From contig CAJOHJ010000002.1 in the NCBI GenBank assembly GCA_905234265.1, positions 62,001 to 126,000 on the forward strand: 64,000 bases of DNA, given 5' to 3'. This document shows positions 48,880 through 57,165 of this stretch, in pieces (the first letter of the stretch is position 1; each line of letters starts with the position of its first letter). This DNA is from an uncultured Prevotella sp. (GTDB lineage Bacteria; Bacteroidota; Bacteroidia; Bacteroidales; Bacteroidaceae). The notes below the pieces were generated by a model that searched no databases, had not been told where the DNA came from, and worked only from the letters and a program-made list of their open reading frames with translations. Made by a program: the position numbers and the translations under genes.

Positions 48880-50340
48880 ATGAACGAAATTCAAAACCTG
48901 AACCCACAGTGCATCTGGAAGAACTTCTATGCACTCACACAAGTGCCTCGCCCCAGCGGACATCTGGAGAAAGTACAACAGTTCCTTCTCGACTTCGGCA
49001 AACAGGCCGGCGTCTACGCCGTCAAGGACCCAGCAGGCAACATTCACTTCCGCAAGCCAGCCACGGCAGGCATGGAAAACCGCAAGGGCGTCATCCTGCA
49101 GGCACACATGGACATGGTGCCGCAGAAGACTCCCGAGTCAACACATAACTTTGAGACCGACCCTATAGAGCCGTGGATTGACGGCGAGTGGGTGAAAGCC
49201 AAAGGCACCACGCTTGGTGCCGACAACGGACTGGGCGTTGCCGCCATCATGGCCGTCATGGAAGACAAGACACTGAAGCACGGCCCCATCGATGCACTCA
49301 TCACACGCGACGAGGAAACCGGCATGTACGGTGCCAACGACCTGCCAGAAGGTGAGCTTCAGGGCGACATACTGATGAACCTCGACTCCGAGCATTGGGG
49401 AAAGTTCGTCATCGGAAGCGCCGGCGGCATTGACGTCACAGCCACGATGGAATACAAGGAGGCAGATACCGACCCTGATGACGCTGCCGTCAAAGTTACC
49501 GTCAGCGGCTTGCGCGGCGGTCACAGCGGACTGGAAATCAACGAGGGCCGCGGCAACGCCAACAAGCTGCTGGTGCAGGTCGTCCGCGAAGCTATCGAGG
49601 AGACAGAAGCCCGTCTGGCCTGCTGGCAGGGCGGCAACATGCGCAATGCCATCCCCTTCAAGGCCGAGGCCGTGCTGACGCTGCCCAAGGAGAACATTGC
49701 CGCACTGCAGGAAATCGTGGCCGAATGGAAAGAGACCTTCAACGACGAGTTCAAGCTCATCGAGCCTCAGGGCATTGAGGTGACCGTTGAGGAAGTGGCC
49801 ACGCCGCAGAAGGAAGTGCCTGTCGAAATCCAGGACAATCTTGTAAATGCCATCTACGGCTGCCACGACGGCGTCATCCGCTACATCCCCGCCTACCCCA
49901 GCGTCGTTGAGACATCCAGCAATCTGGCCATCATCAACATCGGCGAAGGCCGTGCAGACATAAAGATACTGGCACGTTCGAGCCGCGAGGACATGAAGGA
50001 CTACATTGTTAAAACCCTTGAGAGTACGTTCAACATGGCCGGCATGAAGGTGGAGACTTCCGGCAGCTACGGCGGCTGGGACCCCAACCCCGACAGCGAA
50101 ATCCTGCATCTGCTGCTGAAGGAATACAAGAGCCTCTTCAATGAAGACGGCATCATTCAGGTAGACCACGCCGGACTGGAATGCTCCGTAATTCTGGGCA
50201 AGTATCCACACTTAGATGTAGTCTCTCTCGGCCCCACGATGAAGTCGCCCCACACAACTACAGAGCGCGCCCTCATCGCCTCCGTCGAGCCTTTCTGGCA
50301 GCTGCTGAAAAAGACTCTTGAGGACGTGCCGGAGAAATAA
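48880..50340 (+). CDS. pepD: Aminoacyl-histidine dipeptidase (PepD, M20 family)
   Basis: The 486-residue cytoplasmic metallopeptidase matches PepD (Xaa-His dipeptidase): FYALTQVPRPSGHLEKVQQF, the first metal-binding motif ILQAHMDMVPQK, GTTLGADNGLGVAAIMAVME, the catalytic-type LITRDEETGMYGA, and LNLDSE-type LMNLDSEHWGKFVIGSAGG. The dimerisation/lid part (VSGLRGGHSGLEINEGRGNA) and the last His-containing region (LGPTMKSPHTTTERA) complete the family pattern. Length agrees with PepD (485 in E. coli). It hydrolyses dipeptides such as carnosine-like Xaa-His. Confidence 0.93.
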   Translation: MNEIQNLNPQCIWKNFYALTQVPRPSGHLEKVQQFLLDFGKQAGVYAVKDPAGNIHFRKPATAGMENRKGVILQAHMDMVPQKTPESTHNFETDPIEPWIDGEWVKAKGTTLGADNGLGVAAIMAVMEDKTLKHGPIDALITRDEETGMYGANDLPEGELQGDILMNLDSEHWGKFVIGSAGGIDVTATMEYKEADTDPDDAAVKVTVSGLRGGHSGLEINEGRGNANKLLVQVVREAIEETEARLACWQGGNMRNAIPFKAEAVLTLPKENIAALQEIVAEWKETFNDEFKLIEPQGIEVTVEEVATPQKEVPVEIQDNLVNAIYGCHDGVIRYIPAYPSVVETSSNLAIINIGEGRADIKILARSSREDMKDYIVKTLESTFNMAGMKVETSGSYGGWDPNPDSEILHLLLKEYKSLFNEDGIIQVDHAGLECSVILGKYPHLDVVSLGPTMKSPHTTTERALIASVEPFWQLLKKTLEDVPEK

Positions 50341-50385
50341 CCGACAATAAGCATCAAACCTTACACAAACAAACCTCCTATTATC

Positions 50386-52452
50386 ATGAGAAAGTTGCTT
50401 TCCCTGCTGGCAGTACTTATGGCTGCAAGCAACGTCTTTGCCGACGACAAGCTGACAGAGAACTTCAACAGTGGGCTGCCCACATCGGCACCCTCGTCAG
50501 AAACATCAGTCACCCTGGCCTCCGGAACATGGAAGCTAAAGGGCGTATACGGTAAGAACGACAATGGCAGCATGCGTGCAACCATGAGCGGCGGCGGCTA
50601 TCTTGTCAGCCCTGTACTCAACCAGCCGGGAAAGGTAACCTTCTTCCACCGCGCTTCTGGCAGCGGCAAGAAGCTTTCCGTCGAGAAGTCCTTAGACGGC
50701 GGACAGACGTGGACGGCTGTGGGCGAAGCCACCGTGTCGTCGTCGACGCCTTACGCCAGCAGCACCTTCAACTGCCGGTCTGCCGAGGAAGACGCCACCG
50801 TGCTGATACGCTTCACCTGCAACAGCTCCACCATCTATCTCGACGACATCACCATCACACTGAACAGTGCCACCCAGCAGCCGTCGCAGGAGCCTGACGA
50901 CCCGACGTACATCACCGACGGCCTGCCTGTGCCGACGAAGGCGTTCCCAGAGGCTCTTAGGACTGTCTTCATTGCTCCCGATGGCAGCGACGACAGTGGC
51001 GACGGGACAATAGAGCATCCCTGGCAGAACCTGCAGTATGCCGTCAATCAGGCTCAGCCTGGCACGCACATCGTCTGCCGTGGCGGCAAGTACAGCCCCA
51101 AGAAGAACACCGACGGCAAGTACACCATACGCCTGAAGACTTCCGGCACCGCCGAGCATCCCATCGTCATCCGCAGCTATGAGGACGAAAAGCCCGTCTT
51201 CGACTTCGAAGAGCAGTTGCGCGAGCAGATGATCGGCGACCGTGGCCTGCAGATTACCGGCAACTACTGGTGGCTCTTCGGCTTGCACATCACCCACGCC
51301 GCCGACAACGGCATCAAGCTGGAGGGTTCGTACAACAGAATTGAGCGCTGCGAATTCTCCTACAATCTCGACACAGGTCTGCAGCTGGGCTTCGGCCACA
51401 ACTTCAGCGACACCTTCCCCGGCGTGTCGCAGAACGACGGCACTTACTGCGCCTACAACGACATCGTCGACTGCGACTCCCACCACAACTGCGACTACGA
51501 CAGCAACTACGGCAGCGATGCCGACGGCTTTGCCTGCAAGATGCACAACGGCCGCGGCAACCGCTTCATCCGCTGCCGCGCATGGCACAACAGCGACGAC
51601 GCATGGGACTTGTTTGAGACCGACTTCGACGTGGTGCTGGCAGAGTGCTGGGCATGGGAGTCTGGCAAGGCTGCCGACCACCTGTGGGTGAAGGACTACA
51701 TCACCAAGGGCGGCAACATGTCGTTCTCCGGCAATGGCAACGGCATCAAGCTGGGCGGCAACGGCACCGGCGGCTCGTCGAAGGGCATCCACTACGCCTT
51801 CAACTGCATTTCCTTCGGCAACAACAACAGCAGCAGCGTCAAGGGCTTCGACTGCAACAACCACAAGGGCGGCCACGTGCTGGTGGGCTGCCTGGCCTTC
51901 GACAACAGCTACGACTTCATGTTCGAAAGCGGCGGCTCCGACGCCAACACCTATTATTATAATAATGTGTGCCTCGGCAAACAGGAAATCTGCGTTGGCT
52001 ACGACGACTACAATGCACTCGTGACGGCCATGTCGAAGAACGGCTGGACGCGCCACCTCGTGACTGGCATCTCGCGCGACGACTACCTGTCGCTCGACGA
52101 GGACGACGCCCTGAAGCCACGCGACATCTACGGCGGACTGCCACGACGCTTCGGCCGTCTGGCCGCCGACAGCGAAATGATCGACGCTGGCAGTGCCGAC
52201 TATGAGAGCAGCAGTCCCGTATGGCAACAGCTCGTTGCCGACTTCCCGTTCCTGAAGCGTACCGTCAGCGGTAAGGCACGCGACCTCGGCCCCTACGAAC
52301 GCGCCGACGGCAGCGGCTCTCTCGGCATAGCCGCACCGGCCACTGGCAATGCCGACGCTGCCAACGGCGTGCGCAAGTTCGTCGACGGCCGACGCCTGAT
52401 TATCCAGAAAGGCAGCCGCCGCTACAATGCCGTAGGACAAACGGTGCTCTGA
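50386..52452 (+). CDS. Secreted PL9-like pectate/rhamnogalacturonan lyase
   Basis: The 688-residue protein has a signal peptide (MRKLLSLLAVLMAASNVFA). Residues of about 20-165 are a beta-sandwich (GGYLVSPVLNQPGKVTFFHR). Then comes a parallel beta-helix with the PL9 signature: VFIAPDGSDDSGDGTIEHPW, DADGFACKMHNGRGNRFIRC, WHNSDDAWDLFETDF, which carry the Asp/Lys residues known from Pel9A. Members cut homogalacturonan or RG-I. A C-terminal tail (FVDGRRLIIQKGSRRYNAVG) is of Prevotella type. It is far from the main pectin cluster and stands next to pepD. Confidence 0.82.
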   Translation: MRKLLSLLAVLMAASNVFADDKLTENFNSGLPTSAPSSETSVTLASGTWKLKGVYGKNDNGSMRATMSGGGYLVSPVLNQPGKVTFFHRASGSGKKLSVEKSLDGGQTWTAVGEATVSSSTPYASSTFNCRSAEEDATVLIRFTCNSSTIYLDDITITLNSATQQPSQEPDDPTYITDGLPVPTKAFPEALRTVFIAPDGSDDSGDGTIEHPWQNLQYAVNQAQPGTHIVCRGGKYSPKKNTDGKYTIRLKTSGTAEHPIVIRSYEDEKPVFDFEEQLREQMIGDRGLQITGNYWWLFGLHITHAADNGIKLEGSYNRIERCEFSYNLDTGLQLGFGHNFSDTFPGVSQNDGTYCAYNDIVDCDSHHNCDYDSNYGSDADGFACKMHNGRGNRFIRCRAWHNSDDAWDLFETDFDVVLAECWAWESGKAADHLWVKDYITKGGNMSFSGNGNGIKLGGNGTGGSSKGIHYAFNCISFGNNNSSSVKGFDCNNHKGGHVLVGCLAFDNSYDFMFESGGSDANTYYYNNVCLGKQEICVGYDDYNALVTAMSKNGWTRHLVTGISRDDYLSLDEDDALKPRDIYGGLPRRFGRLAADSEMIDAGSADYESSSPVWQQLVADFPFLKRTVSGKARDLGPYERADGSGSLGIAAPATGNADAANGVRKFVDGRRLIIQKGSRRYNAVGQTVL

Positions 52453-52490
52453 CTGTCCACAATTCATTGTTCACAGTTCCATGGTTCACA

Positions 52491-52631
52491 GATAATTTCG
52501 TAACATGCAGAGATATTTTCGTAACATGCAGAGATAATTTCGTAACATGCAGAGATATTTTCGTAACATGCAGAGATAATTCCGTAACATGCAGAGATAT
52601 TTTCGTAACATGCAGAGATAATTCCGTAACT
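52491..52631 (-). repeat. 21-bp repeat array, locus D (7 copies, inverted orientation)
   Basis: Seven units of GATAATTTCGTAACATGCAG begin every 21 bp from 52491 (52491, 52512, 52533, 52554, 52575, 52596, 52617). Units alternate between GATAATT and GATATTT starts, a 42-bp higher-order period. The orientation is opposite to locus A. The array lies between the PL9 gene and the corA terminator/promoter; translated ORFs over it are just the repeat read in frame. Confidence 0.93.
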
Positions 52632-52658
52632 TAGCAACAAAAACTGTGAAGTTATTCT

Positions 52659-52706
52659 GTTTCGGCAAAAAAAAGAACAAGTTTCTTTGTTTTGCCGAAA
52701 CTTTTT
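52659..52706 (+). terminator. Terminator upstream of corA promoter
   Basis: GTTTCGGCAAAA (52659-52670) pairs perfectly with TTTTGCCGAAAC (52690-52701), followed by TTTTT. It ends 1-2 bp before the corA -7 box and would block read-through from PL9. Confidence 0.85.
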
Positions 52707-52715
52707 GTATCTTTG
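52686..52715 (+). promoter_or_regulatory. corA promoter (TTTG-N18-TATCTTTG)
   Basis: TTTG at 52686-52689 and TATCTTTG at 52708-52715 make a good Bacteroidetes promoter that is interleaved with the right arm of the terminator. The transcript would carry a leader of about 200 nt before corA. Confidence 0.75.
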
Positions 52716-52747
52716 CACACGATTTATTAACCAAACAACAAAGAAAC

Positions 52748-52783
52748 ATGGACGATTACCCGGCGGAAAACTTTAATTCTTAG
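52748..52783 (+). CDS. 11-aa leader peptide upstream of corA
   Basis: An ATG 32 bp after the -7 box opens a short frame MDDYPAENFNS ending at TAG (52781-52783). The peptide is acidic and contains proline right after the start (Asp-Asp-Tyr-Pro-Ala-Glu). It is preceded by AAACAACAAAGAAAC, an A-rich leader like those of real genes here. Its position before a Mg2+ transporter recalls MgtL, whose acidic/proline codons destabilise translating ribosomes at low Mg2+. That function is inferred by analogy only. Confidence 0.5.
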   Translation: MDDYPAENFNS

Positions 52784-52788
52784 GCCGA

Positions 52789-52826
52789 GGGATTCCGGTG
52801 GCAAGGCTGCTAATCCCTTTGCCACC
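52789..52826 (+). promoter_or_regulatory. Competing helices / pseudoknot in corA leader
   Basis: GGGATT (52789-52794) can pair with AATCCC (52812-52817), while GGTGGCAA (52797-52804) can pair with TTGCCACC (52819-52826). The order a-b-a'-b' means the helices either form a pseudoknot or exclude each other. The first base of the element lies 6 nt after the leader-peptide stop, well placed to respond to ribosome position. No T-run follows, so control of translation or Rho access is more likely than intrinsic termination. Confidence 0.5.
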
Positions 52827-52835
52827 ATCATGTAT

Positions 52836-52905
52836 TAGCATTATGCAACGAGCATAGTGCATTGAGTATCAAGCATTGTGCATCAATCATTAAGCACAGA
52901 AAAAA
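52836..52905 (+). repeat. GCATTATGCA degenerate spacer repeat before corA
   Basis: Imperfect copies of GCATTATGCAACGAGCATAG, GTGCATTGAGTATCAAGCAT and TGTGCATCAATCATTAAGCA occupy the last part of the 469-bp PL9-corA gap. They resemble the repeat at 42722-42759. Confidence 0.6.
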
Positions 52906-52921
52906 AACGGATTAGCAAACA

Positions 52922-53848
52922 ATGAAGACTTTTTGGAACACCCAAGGGGGCTTAAGCCAGATCAGCGAGTGGCAGCCCAACTGCTGGATACAGGTAACAT
53001 GCCCCACGGAAGAGGACCAGCGAGTGCTGGAAGACCAATTCCAGATTCCCGACTATTTCCTTTCCGACATCAGCGACGCCGACGAGAGGGCGCGCTATGA
53101 ATACGACGACGGCTGGATGCTCATCATCCTGCGCATACCTTACGTCAAGGAAGTGCGTTCGCGCACGCCATACACCACCGTGCCGCTGGGCATCATCCAC
53201 AAGCGCGACGTCACCATCACCGTCTGCTACTACGAGACGAACATGATGATCGACTTCGTCAGCTTCCAGCAGAAGCGCAACGAGGGCTTCACCGACTATG
53301 TGGACATGATTTTCCGCCTCTTCCTGTCGTCGGCAGTATGGTATCTGAAGCGCCTGAAGCAGATATCGATGCTCATCGACAAGGCAAAGCGCAACCTGGA
53401 CCGTGAGGTGAACAACGAAAGCCTGATAGGACTCTCGCGCCTGCAGGACTCGCTGACATACTTCACCACCAGCATCCGCGGCAACGAGAACCTGCTGCAG
53501 AAGCTGAAGTTCAAGCTGCAGATTGACGAGCTTGACGCCGACCTCATCGAGGACGTGAACATCGAGATGACGCAGGCCCGCGAAACGACGAACATCTACT
53601 CGAACATTCTGGAGTCGACGATGGACACCTACCAGTCAATCATCAACAACAACATGAACACCATCATGCGTACGCTGACGTCGGTGACCATCATCCTCAT
53701 GCTTCCCACGCTGGTGGCATCGTTCTTCGGCATGAACCTCATCAACGGCATGGAGCAGAGCCCGGTAGGTTTCATTATTGCCATCGTGCTTTCGATAGTA
53801 ATTTCAGTAATCTCATGGCTCATTTTCAGGCACAAACGCCTCATATAA
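52922..53848 (+). CDS. corA: CorA family magnesium transporter
   Basis: The 308-residue protein has the CorA layout: a large N-terminal cytoplasmic domain (ISEWQPNCWIQVTCPTEEDQ, ILRIPYV), a long helical stalk (LKRLKQISMLIDKAKRNLDR), and two C-terminal TM helices of about residues 248-270 and 280-302. The signature GMN is present at the end of TM1 (FFGMNLINGME). CorA pentamers admit Mg2+ (also Co2+/Ni2+) through the inner membrane. The mRNA leader with a small ORF and competing helices suggests post-initiation regulation. Confidence 0.93.
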   Translation: MKTFWNTQGGLSQISEWQPNCWIQVTCPTEEDQRVLEDQFQIPDYFLSDISDADERARYEYDDGWMLIILRIPYVKEVRSRTPYTTVPLGIIHKRDVTITVCYYETNMMIDFVSFQQKRNEGFTDYVDMIFRLFLSSAVWYLKRLKQISMLIDKAKRNLDREVNNESLIGLSRLQDSLTYFTTSIRGNENLLQKLKFKLQIDELDADLIEDVNIEMTQARETTNIYSNILESTMDTYQSIINNNMNTIMRTLTSVTIILMLPTLVASFFGMNLINGMEQSPVGFIIAIVLSIVISVISWLIFRHKRLI

Positions 53849-53891
53849 AATTCTTTTCACAAAAAAATTAGGTGGTTTCGAAGAAAATAAC

Positions 53892-53899
53892 TACTTTTG
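53892..53899 (+). promoter_or_regulatory. -7 promoter box of DUF349 gene (TACTTTTG)
   Basis: TACTTTTG lies 53 bp before the start codon at 53953. Confidence 0.6.
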
Positions 53900-53952
53900 A
53901 AGCCTAAAACTGCAATGAACTAAATTCATATCATTCTCTAAAACAAGTAACG

Positions 53953-55776
53953 ATGATGGACTCTCAAGAGAAAGCTCCTGCCCTGGAGCAGAATGAAGAA
54001 ATGGCTGCTGCCGCAGAGCCTGCGGCTGTGGAACAGAGTGTGGAAACCGAAGAAAAGGAGCGCAAGCACTACCAGACAAAGGAAGAAGTGCTGGAAAGAG
54101 TTCGCGAAATAGCTCACAGCGAAGAGGCTCCCCAGAAGGAAGAAGTGGACTATCTGAAAACCGTCTTCTACAAGCTGCACACTGCCGAGCGCGAAGCACA
54201 AATCAAGGAATTCTTAGACAATGGCGGCACCCCTGAGCAGTACCAGATAACCCCCGACGGAACGGAAGAAGCCTTCAAGGCCGAAATGGGCATCATCAAG
54301 GAGAAGCGCCAGCGGCTGTTCCAGGAACAGGAGAAGGAAAAGCAGGAGAACCTGCAGAAGAAACTCGCCATCATCGAGAAGATAAAGGCCATGATTACCT
54401 CGCCGGAAGAGGCCAACAAGTCATACAAGGACTTCAAGGCCCTGCAGGACGAGTGGCGCGAGATAAAGAACGTGCCTGCCGAACGTGCCAATGAGCTGTG
54501 GCGCAACTACCAGCTCTACGTAGAGCAGTTCTACGACCTGCTGAAGCTGAACAGCGAGGCCCGCGAATACGACTTCAAGAAAAACCTGGAGCTGAAAGAA
54601 AAGCTCTGCGTGGCCGCCGAGAAGCTGGCCGACGAAGAGGACATCGTCAGCGCCTTCCACCAACTGCAGAAGCTGCATCAGGAATATCGCGAGACAGGCC
54701 CGGTGTCGAAGGAACTGCGCGAGGAAATCTGGCAGCGCTTCAAGGCCGCATCGACAGTCATCAACAAGCGCCACCAGCAGCACTTCGAAAGCCTGCGCGC
54801 CAAGGAGGAAGAAAACCTGGCACGCAAAACTGAACTATGCGAAAAGGCAGAAGCCATTGCCGCCGAGGAGAACAAAGGCAGCGGCGACTGGGAGCAGCAC
54901 ACCAAGCAAATCATGGAGCTGCAGGCCGAATGGAAGACCATCGGCTTTGCACCGCAGAAGATGAACGTAAAAATCTTCGAGCGCTTCCGCGCAACCTGCG
55001 ACGACTTCTTCGGACGCAAGGCTGAACACTTCCGCACCCTGAAGGACACCTTCAAGGAGAATGCCGACAAGAAGCGCGCCCTCATAGAAAAGGCCAAGGC
55101 CCTGCAAGATTCTACCGACTGGAAGTCGACAAGCAACAAGCTGATCAACCTGCAGCGCGAGTGGAAGCAAATAGGTGCCGTGCCTAAGAAGCAGGGCGAC
55201 CTGCTGTGGGAGGAATTCCTCACTGCCTGCAACAAATTCTTCGAAGCCCGCAATGCCGCCGGTGCCGACACTCGCAGCACCGAGCGCGAGAACCTCGACA
55301 AGAAGCGCGACGTCATCGCACGACTCACAGCCCTGGCTGAGGAAACACAGGATGGCATGCAGGAAAAGGTGCAGAGCCTCATAGAGGAATACCAGTCGAT
55401 AGGCCACGTGCCGTTCAAGGAGAAAGACAAGCTCTATGCCGAATACCACGCCATAGTGGACAAGCTCTACAAAGACCTTAACATCACAGCCAGCAAGCGC
55501 CGTCTGAGCAACTTCAAGCAGAACTTGAAGCAGGTGGCAGAGCGCGGCGAAAGCGCCTTGGACAACGAGCGCGCAAGGCTGATGCGCCAGTATGAGCAGC
55601 TGAAGCAGGAGGCCCAGACATACGAGAACAACCTCGGCTTCCTGAACGCAGCGTCAAAGAAGGGCAACTCGCTGATTGACGAAATGAACCGCAAAGTGCA
55701 GAAGCTGCACGACGAAGTTCAGCTGGTCCGCGAGAAGATTAAGGCTATTGACGCAGAGAACGCCAGCAAGAAATGA
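53953..55776 (+). CDS. DUF349 repeat protein
   Basis: The 607-residue protein is highly charged and helical. An acidic N-terminus (QEKAPALEQNEEMAAAAEPA) is followed by about five DUF349 repeats with the pattern L..EWK.IG..P....LWE.F (KALQDEWREIKNVPAERANE, LQKLHQEYRETGPVSKELRE, LQAEWKTIGFAPQKMNVKIF, LQREWKQIGAVPKKQGDLLW, LIEEYQSIGHVPFKEKDKLY) and a C-terminal coiled coil. DUF349 proteins are widespread in Bacteroidetes and of unknown function. Its stop overlaps the next start (ATGA), so the DUF308 membrane protein is translationally coupled. The start could also be the ATG at 53956. Confidence 0.9.
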   Translation: MMDSQEKAPALEQNEEMAAAAEPAAVEQSVETEEKERKHYQTKEEVLERVREIAHSEEAPQKEEVDYLKTVFYKLHTAEREAQIKEFLDNGGTPEQYQITPDGTEEAFKAEMGIIKEKRQRLFQEQEKEKQENLQKKLAIIEKIKAMITSPEEANKSYKDFKALQDEWREIKNVPAERANELWRNYQLYVEQFYDLLKLNSEAREYDFKKNLELKEKLCVAAEKLADEEDIVSAFHQLQKLHQEYRETGPVSKELREEIWQRFKAASTVINKRHQQHFESLRAKEEENLARKTELCEKAEAIAAEENKGSGDWEQHTKQIMELQAEWKTIGFAPQKMNVKIFERFRATCDDFFGRKAEHFRTLKDTFKENADKKRALIEKAKALQDSTDWKSTSNKLINLQREWKQIGAVPKKQGDLLWEEFLTACNKFFEARNAAGADTRSTERENLDKKRDVIARLTALAEETQDGMQEKVQSLIEEYQSIGHVPFKEKDKLYAEYHAIVDKLYKDLNITASKRRLSNFKQNLKQVAERGESALDNERARLMRQYEQLKQEAQTYENNLGFLNAASKKGNSLIDEMNRKVQKLHDEVQLVREKIKAIDAENASKK

Positions 55777-56531
55777 AAGCAATAGTACAGAGTTCCATTT
55801 TCCGCGCCCTGTGTGCCATCGCCATAGGCGTGATGCTGCTGAAATATCCACACGACGGCATCACATGGCTCACCATAGCCATCGGCGTGCTGTTCCTCGT
55901 GTCGGGCATAATAGCACTTATTGCCTACTGGAATGCCAGAAAGCATGCGTCGGAATACACCATCACCGACCGCCAGGGCCGCGTGATTTCCGGCTCGCAG
56001 CCTACATTCCCCATCGTAGGCCTGGGCAGCGTCATCTTAGGCCTTGTGCTGGCACTTACGCCTGGAGCCTTCCTCCACGGACTGATGTATGTTCTGGGAG
56101 GCATCATGATTTTAGGCGGCGCCAACCAACTGGTGGCACTGGTGACTGCAAGGCGCATGGGGCCGATGCCGTTTTTCTTCTGGATAGCACCGTCGCTCAT
56201 TCTGCTGACTGGACTCTACGTGGTGCTGAAGCCCATGCATAGTGCCGAGCTACCGCTGATGATTCTTGGCTGGTGCTGTCTGGTGTACGGCGTGGCAGAG
56301 ATTATCAACGCCATCAAAATACACACTCTCCGCAAGCAGTTTGAAGCCAAATACGGCAAGCCCGAGGAGGAAGCACCTGTGGCTGAAGAGATTAGCTCAG
56401 AGATGAATGCAATCGAAAGCACTTCTGATGCGCAGACAGACAGCAACGGCAGCGAACAGTCAACAGTCCAACAGTCCGGCGAGCCTGCAGCAACGTCGGA
56501 AACTGAAATAGAAATCGACGAAGAGGGTTAG
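55773..56531 (+). CDS. DUF308 (HdeD-like) membrane protein
   Basis: The 252-residue protein has about six TM segments in HdeD/DUF308 style (ALCAIAIGVMLLKYP, ITWLTIAIGVLFLVSGIIAL, FPIVGLGSVILGLVLALTPG, PLMILGWCCLVYGVAEIINA) and a cytoplasmic acidic tail. HdeD-type proteins are linked to acid-stress membrane functions in enterobacteria; the role here is unknown. The tail contains a captured AACAGTC repeat (56453-56478). The start is coupled to the DUF349 gene by a 4-bp overlap, and its stop overlaps the convergent udk stop. Confidence 0.85.
   Translation: MKAIVQSSIFRALCAIAIGVMLLKYPHDGITWLTIAIGVLFLVSGIIALIAYWNARKHASEYTITDRQGRVISGSQPTFPIVGLGSVILGLVLALTPGAFLHGLMYVLGGIMILGGANQLVALVTARRMGPMPFFFWIAPSLILLTGLYVVLKPMHSAELPLMILGWCCLVYGVAEIINAIKIHTLRKQFEAKYGKPEEEAPVAEEISSEMNAIESTSDAQTDSNGSEQSTVQQSGEPAATSETEIEIDEEG
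56453..56478 (+). repeat. AACAGTC repeat inside DUF308 tail
   Basis: GAACAGTCAACAGTCCAACA followed by GTCC encodes SEQSTVQQSG in frame. It is another case of low-complexity, spacer-like repeat DNA within a coding tail. Confidence 0.55.
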
Positions 56532-57142
56532 ACGTTAGTGACAATGCCCTCGATGTAAGTCTTAAGAATATGTATGCCGGTCTTATTCTCCCCACCTGAG
56601 GGGATGATAAGGTCGGCAAACTTTTTTGTCGGCTCGATGAACTGGTCGTGCATGGGCTTCAGCACCTTCTCGTAGCGGTCGAGCACCATGTCCACAGTAC
56701 GGCCACGCTCCACCACATCGCGCCGGATGTTCCTTATCAGCCTCACGTCGGCATCGGTGTCAACGAAGATTTTCAAGTCCATCATGTCCCTGAGCTTCTT
56801 GTAGTGCAGGGCCATGATGCCCTCGATGATGATCACAGGCTTCGGCTCCACATGGACAGTCTCCGGCAGGCGGTTGGAGATGATGTAAGAATATGTCGGC
56901 TGCTCTACGGCCTGTCCGCTTTTCAGCATTCTGATGTGTTCCGTCAGCAGCTTCCAGTCGAAAGCGTCAGGATGGTCGAAGTTAATCATCCTGCGCTGCT
57001 CGTCGGTCATGCCCGTCGTGTCGTTGTAATAAGAGTCCAAAGGCACCACGGCTGCACAGTGAGGCGGCAGGGCATGTGCTATCTTGTTAACGACGGTGGT
57101 CTTGCCAGAACCTGTTCCGCCGGCTATTCCTATTATTGTCAT
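56528..57142 (-). CDS. udk: Uridine kinase
   Basis: The 204-residue cytoplasmic kinase phosphorylates uridine and cytidine for pyrimidine salvage. The P-loop GIAGGTGSGKTT (residues of about 5-16), PLDSYYND, NFDHPDAFDW, PTYSYIISNR, VIIIEGIMAL and the lid region RLIRNIRRDVVERGRTVD are all typical of Udk. Length matches (about 205-213). It is convergent with the DUF308 gene, the two stop codons sharing bases, and is read in the same direction as the nuclease gene 24 bp upstream. Confidence 0.95.
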   Translation of the reverse strand: MTIIGIAGGTGSGKTTVVNKIAHALPPHCAAVVPLDSYYNDTTGMTDEQRRMINFDHPDAFDWKLLTEHIRMLKSGQAVEQPTYSYIISNRLPETVHVEPKPVIIIEGIMALHYKKLRDMMDLKIFVDTDADVRLIRNIRRDVVERGRTVDMVLDRYEKVLKPMHDQFIEPTKKFADLIIPSGGENKTGIHILKTYIEGIVTNV

Positions 57143-57165
57143 CGTGTTTGCTTTATTACAAGTTC

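Noticed and set aside
50692..52467. 591-codon ORF antisense to the PL9 gene
   Set aside because: It is a shadow frame caused by GC-rich third positions; it is rich in Ala and Val with no domain, while the + strand encodes a clear lyase.
52491..52631. CRISPR-like array
   Set aside because: Units are contiguous 21-bp tandem copies with no unique spacers, and no cas genes are nearby.
52464..52749. Minus-strand ORFs of 84-87 codons with repeating CYENIS or YLCMLRN peptides
   Set aside because: They are translations of the 21-bp tandem array, whose length is a multiple of three and so stays open in frame. There is no start signal or non-repeat coding sequence.
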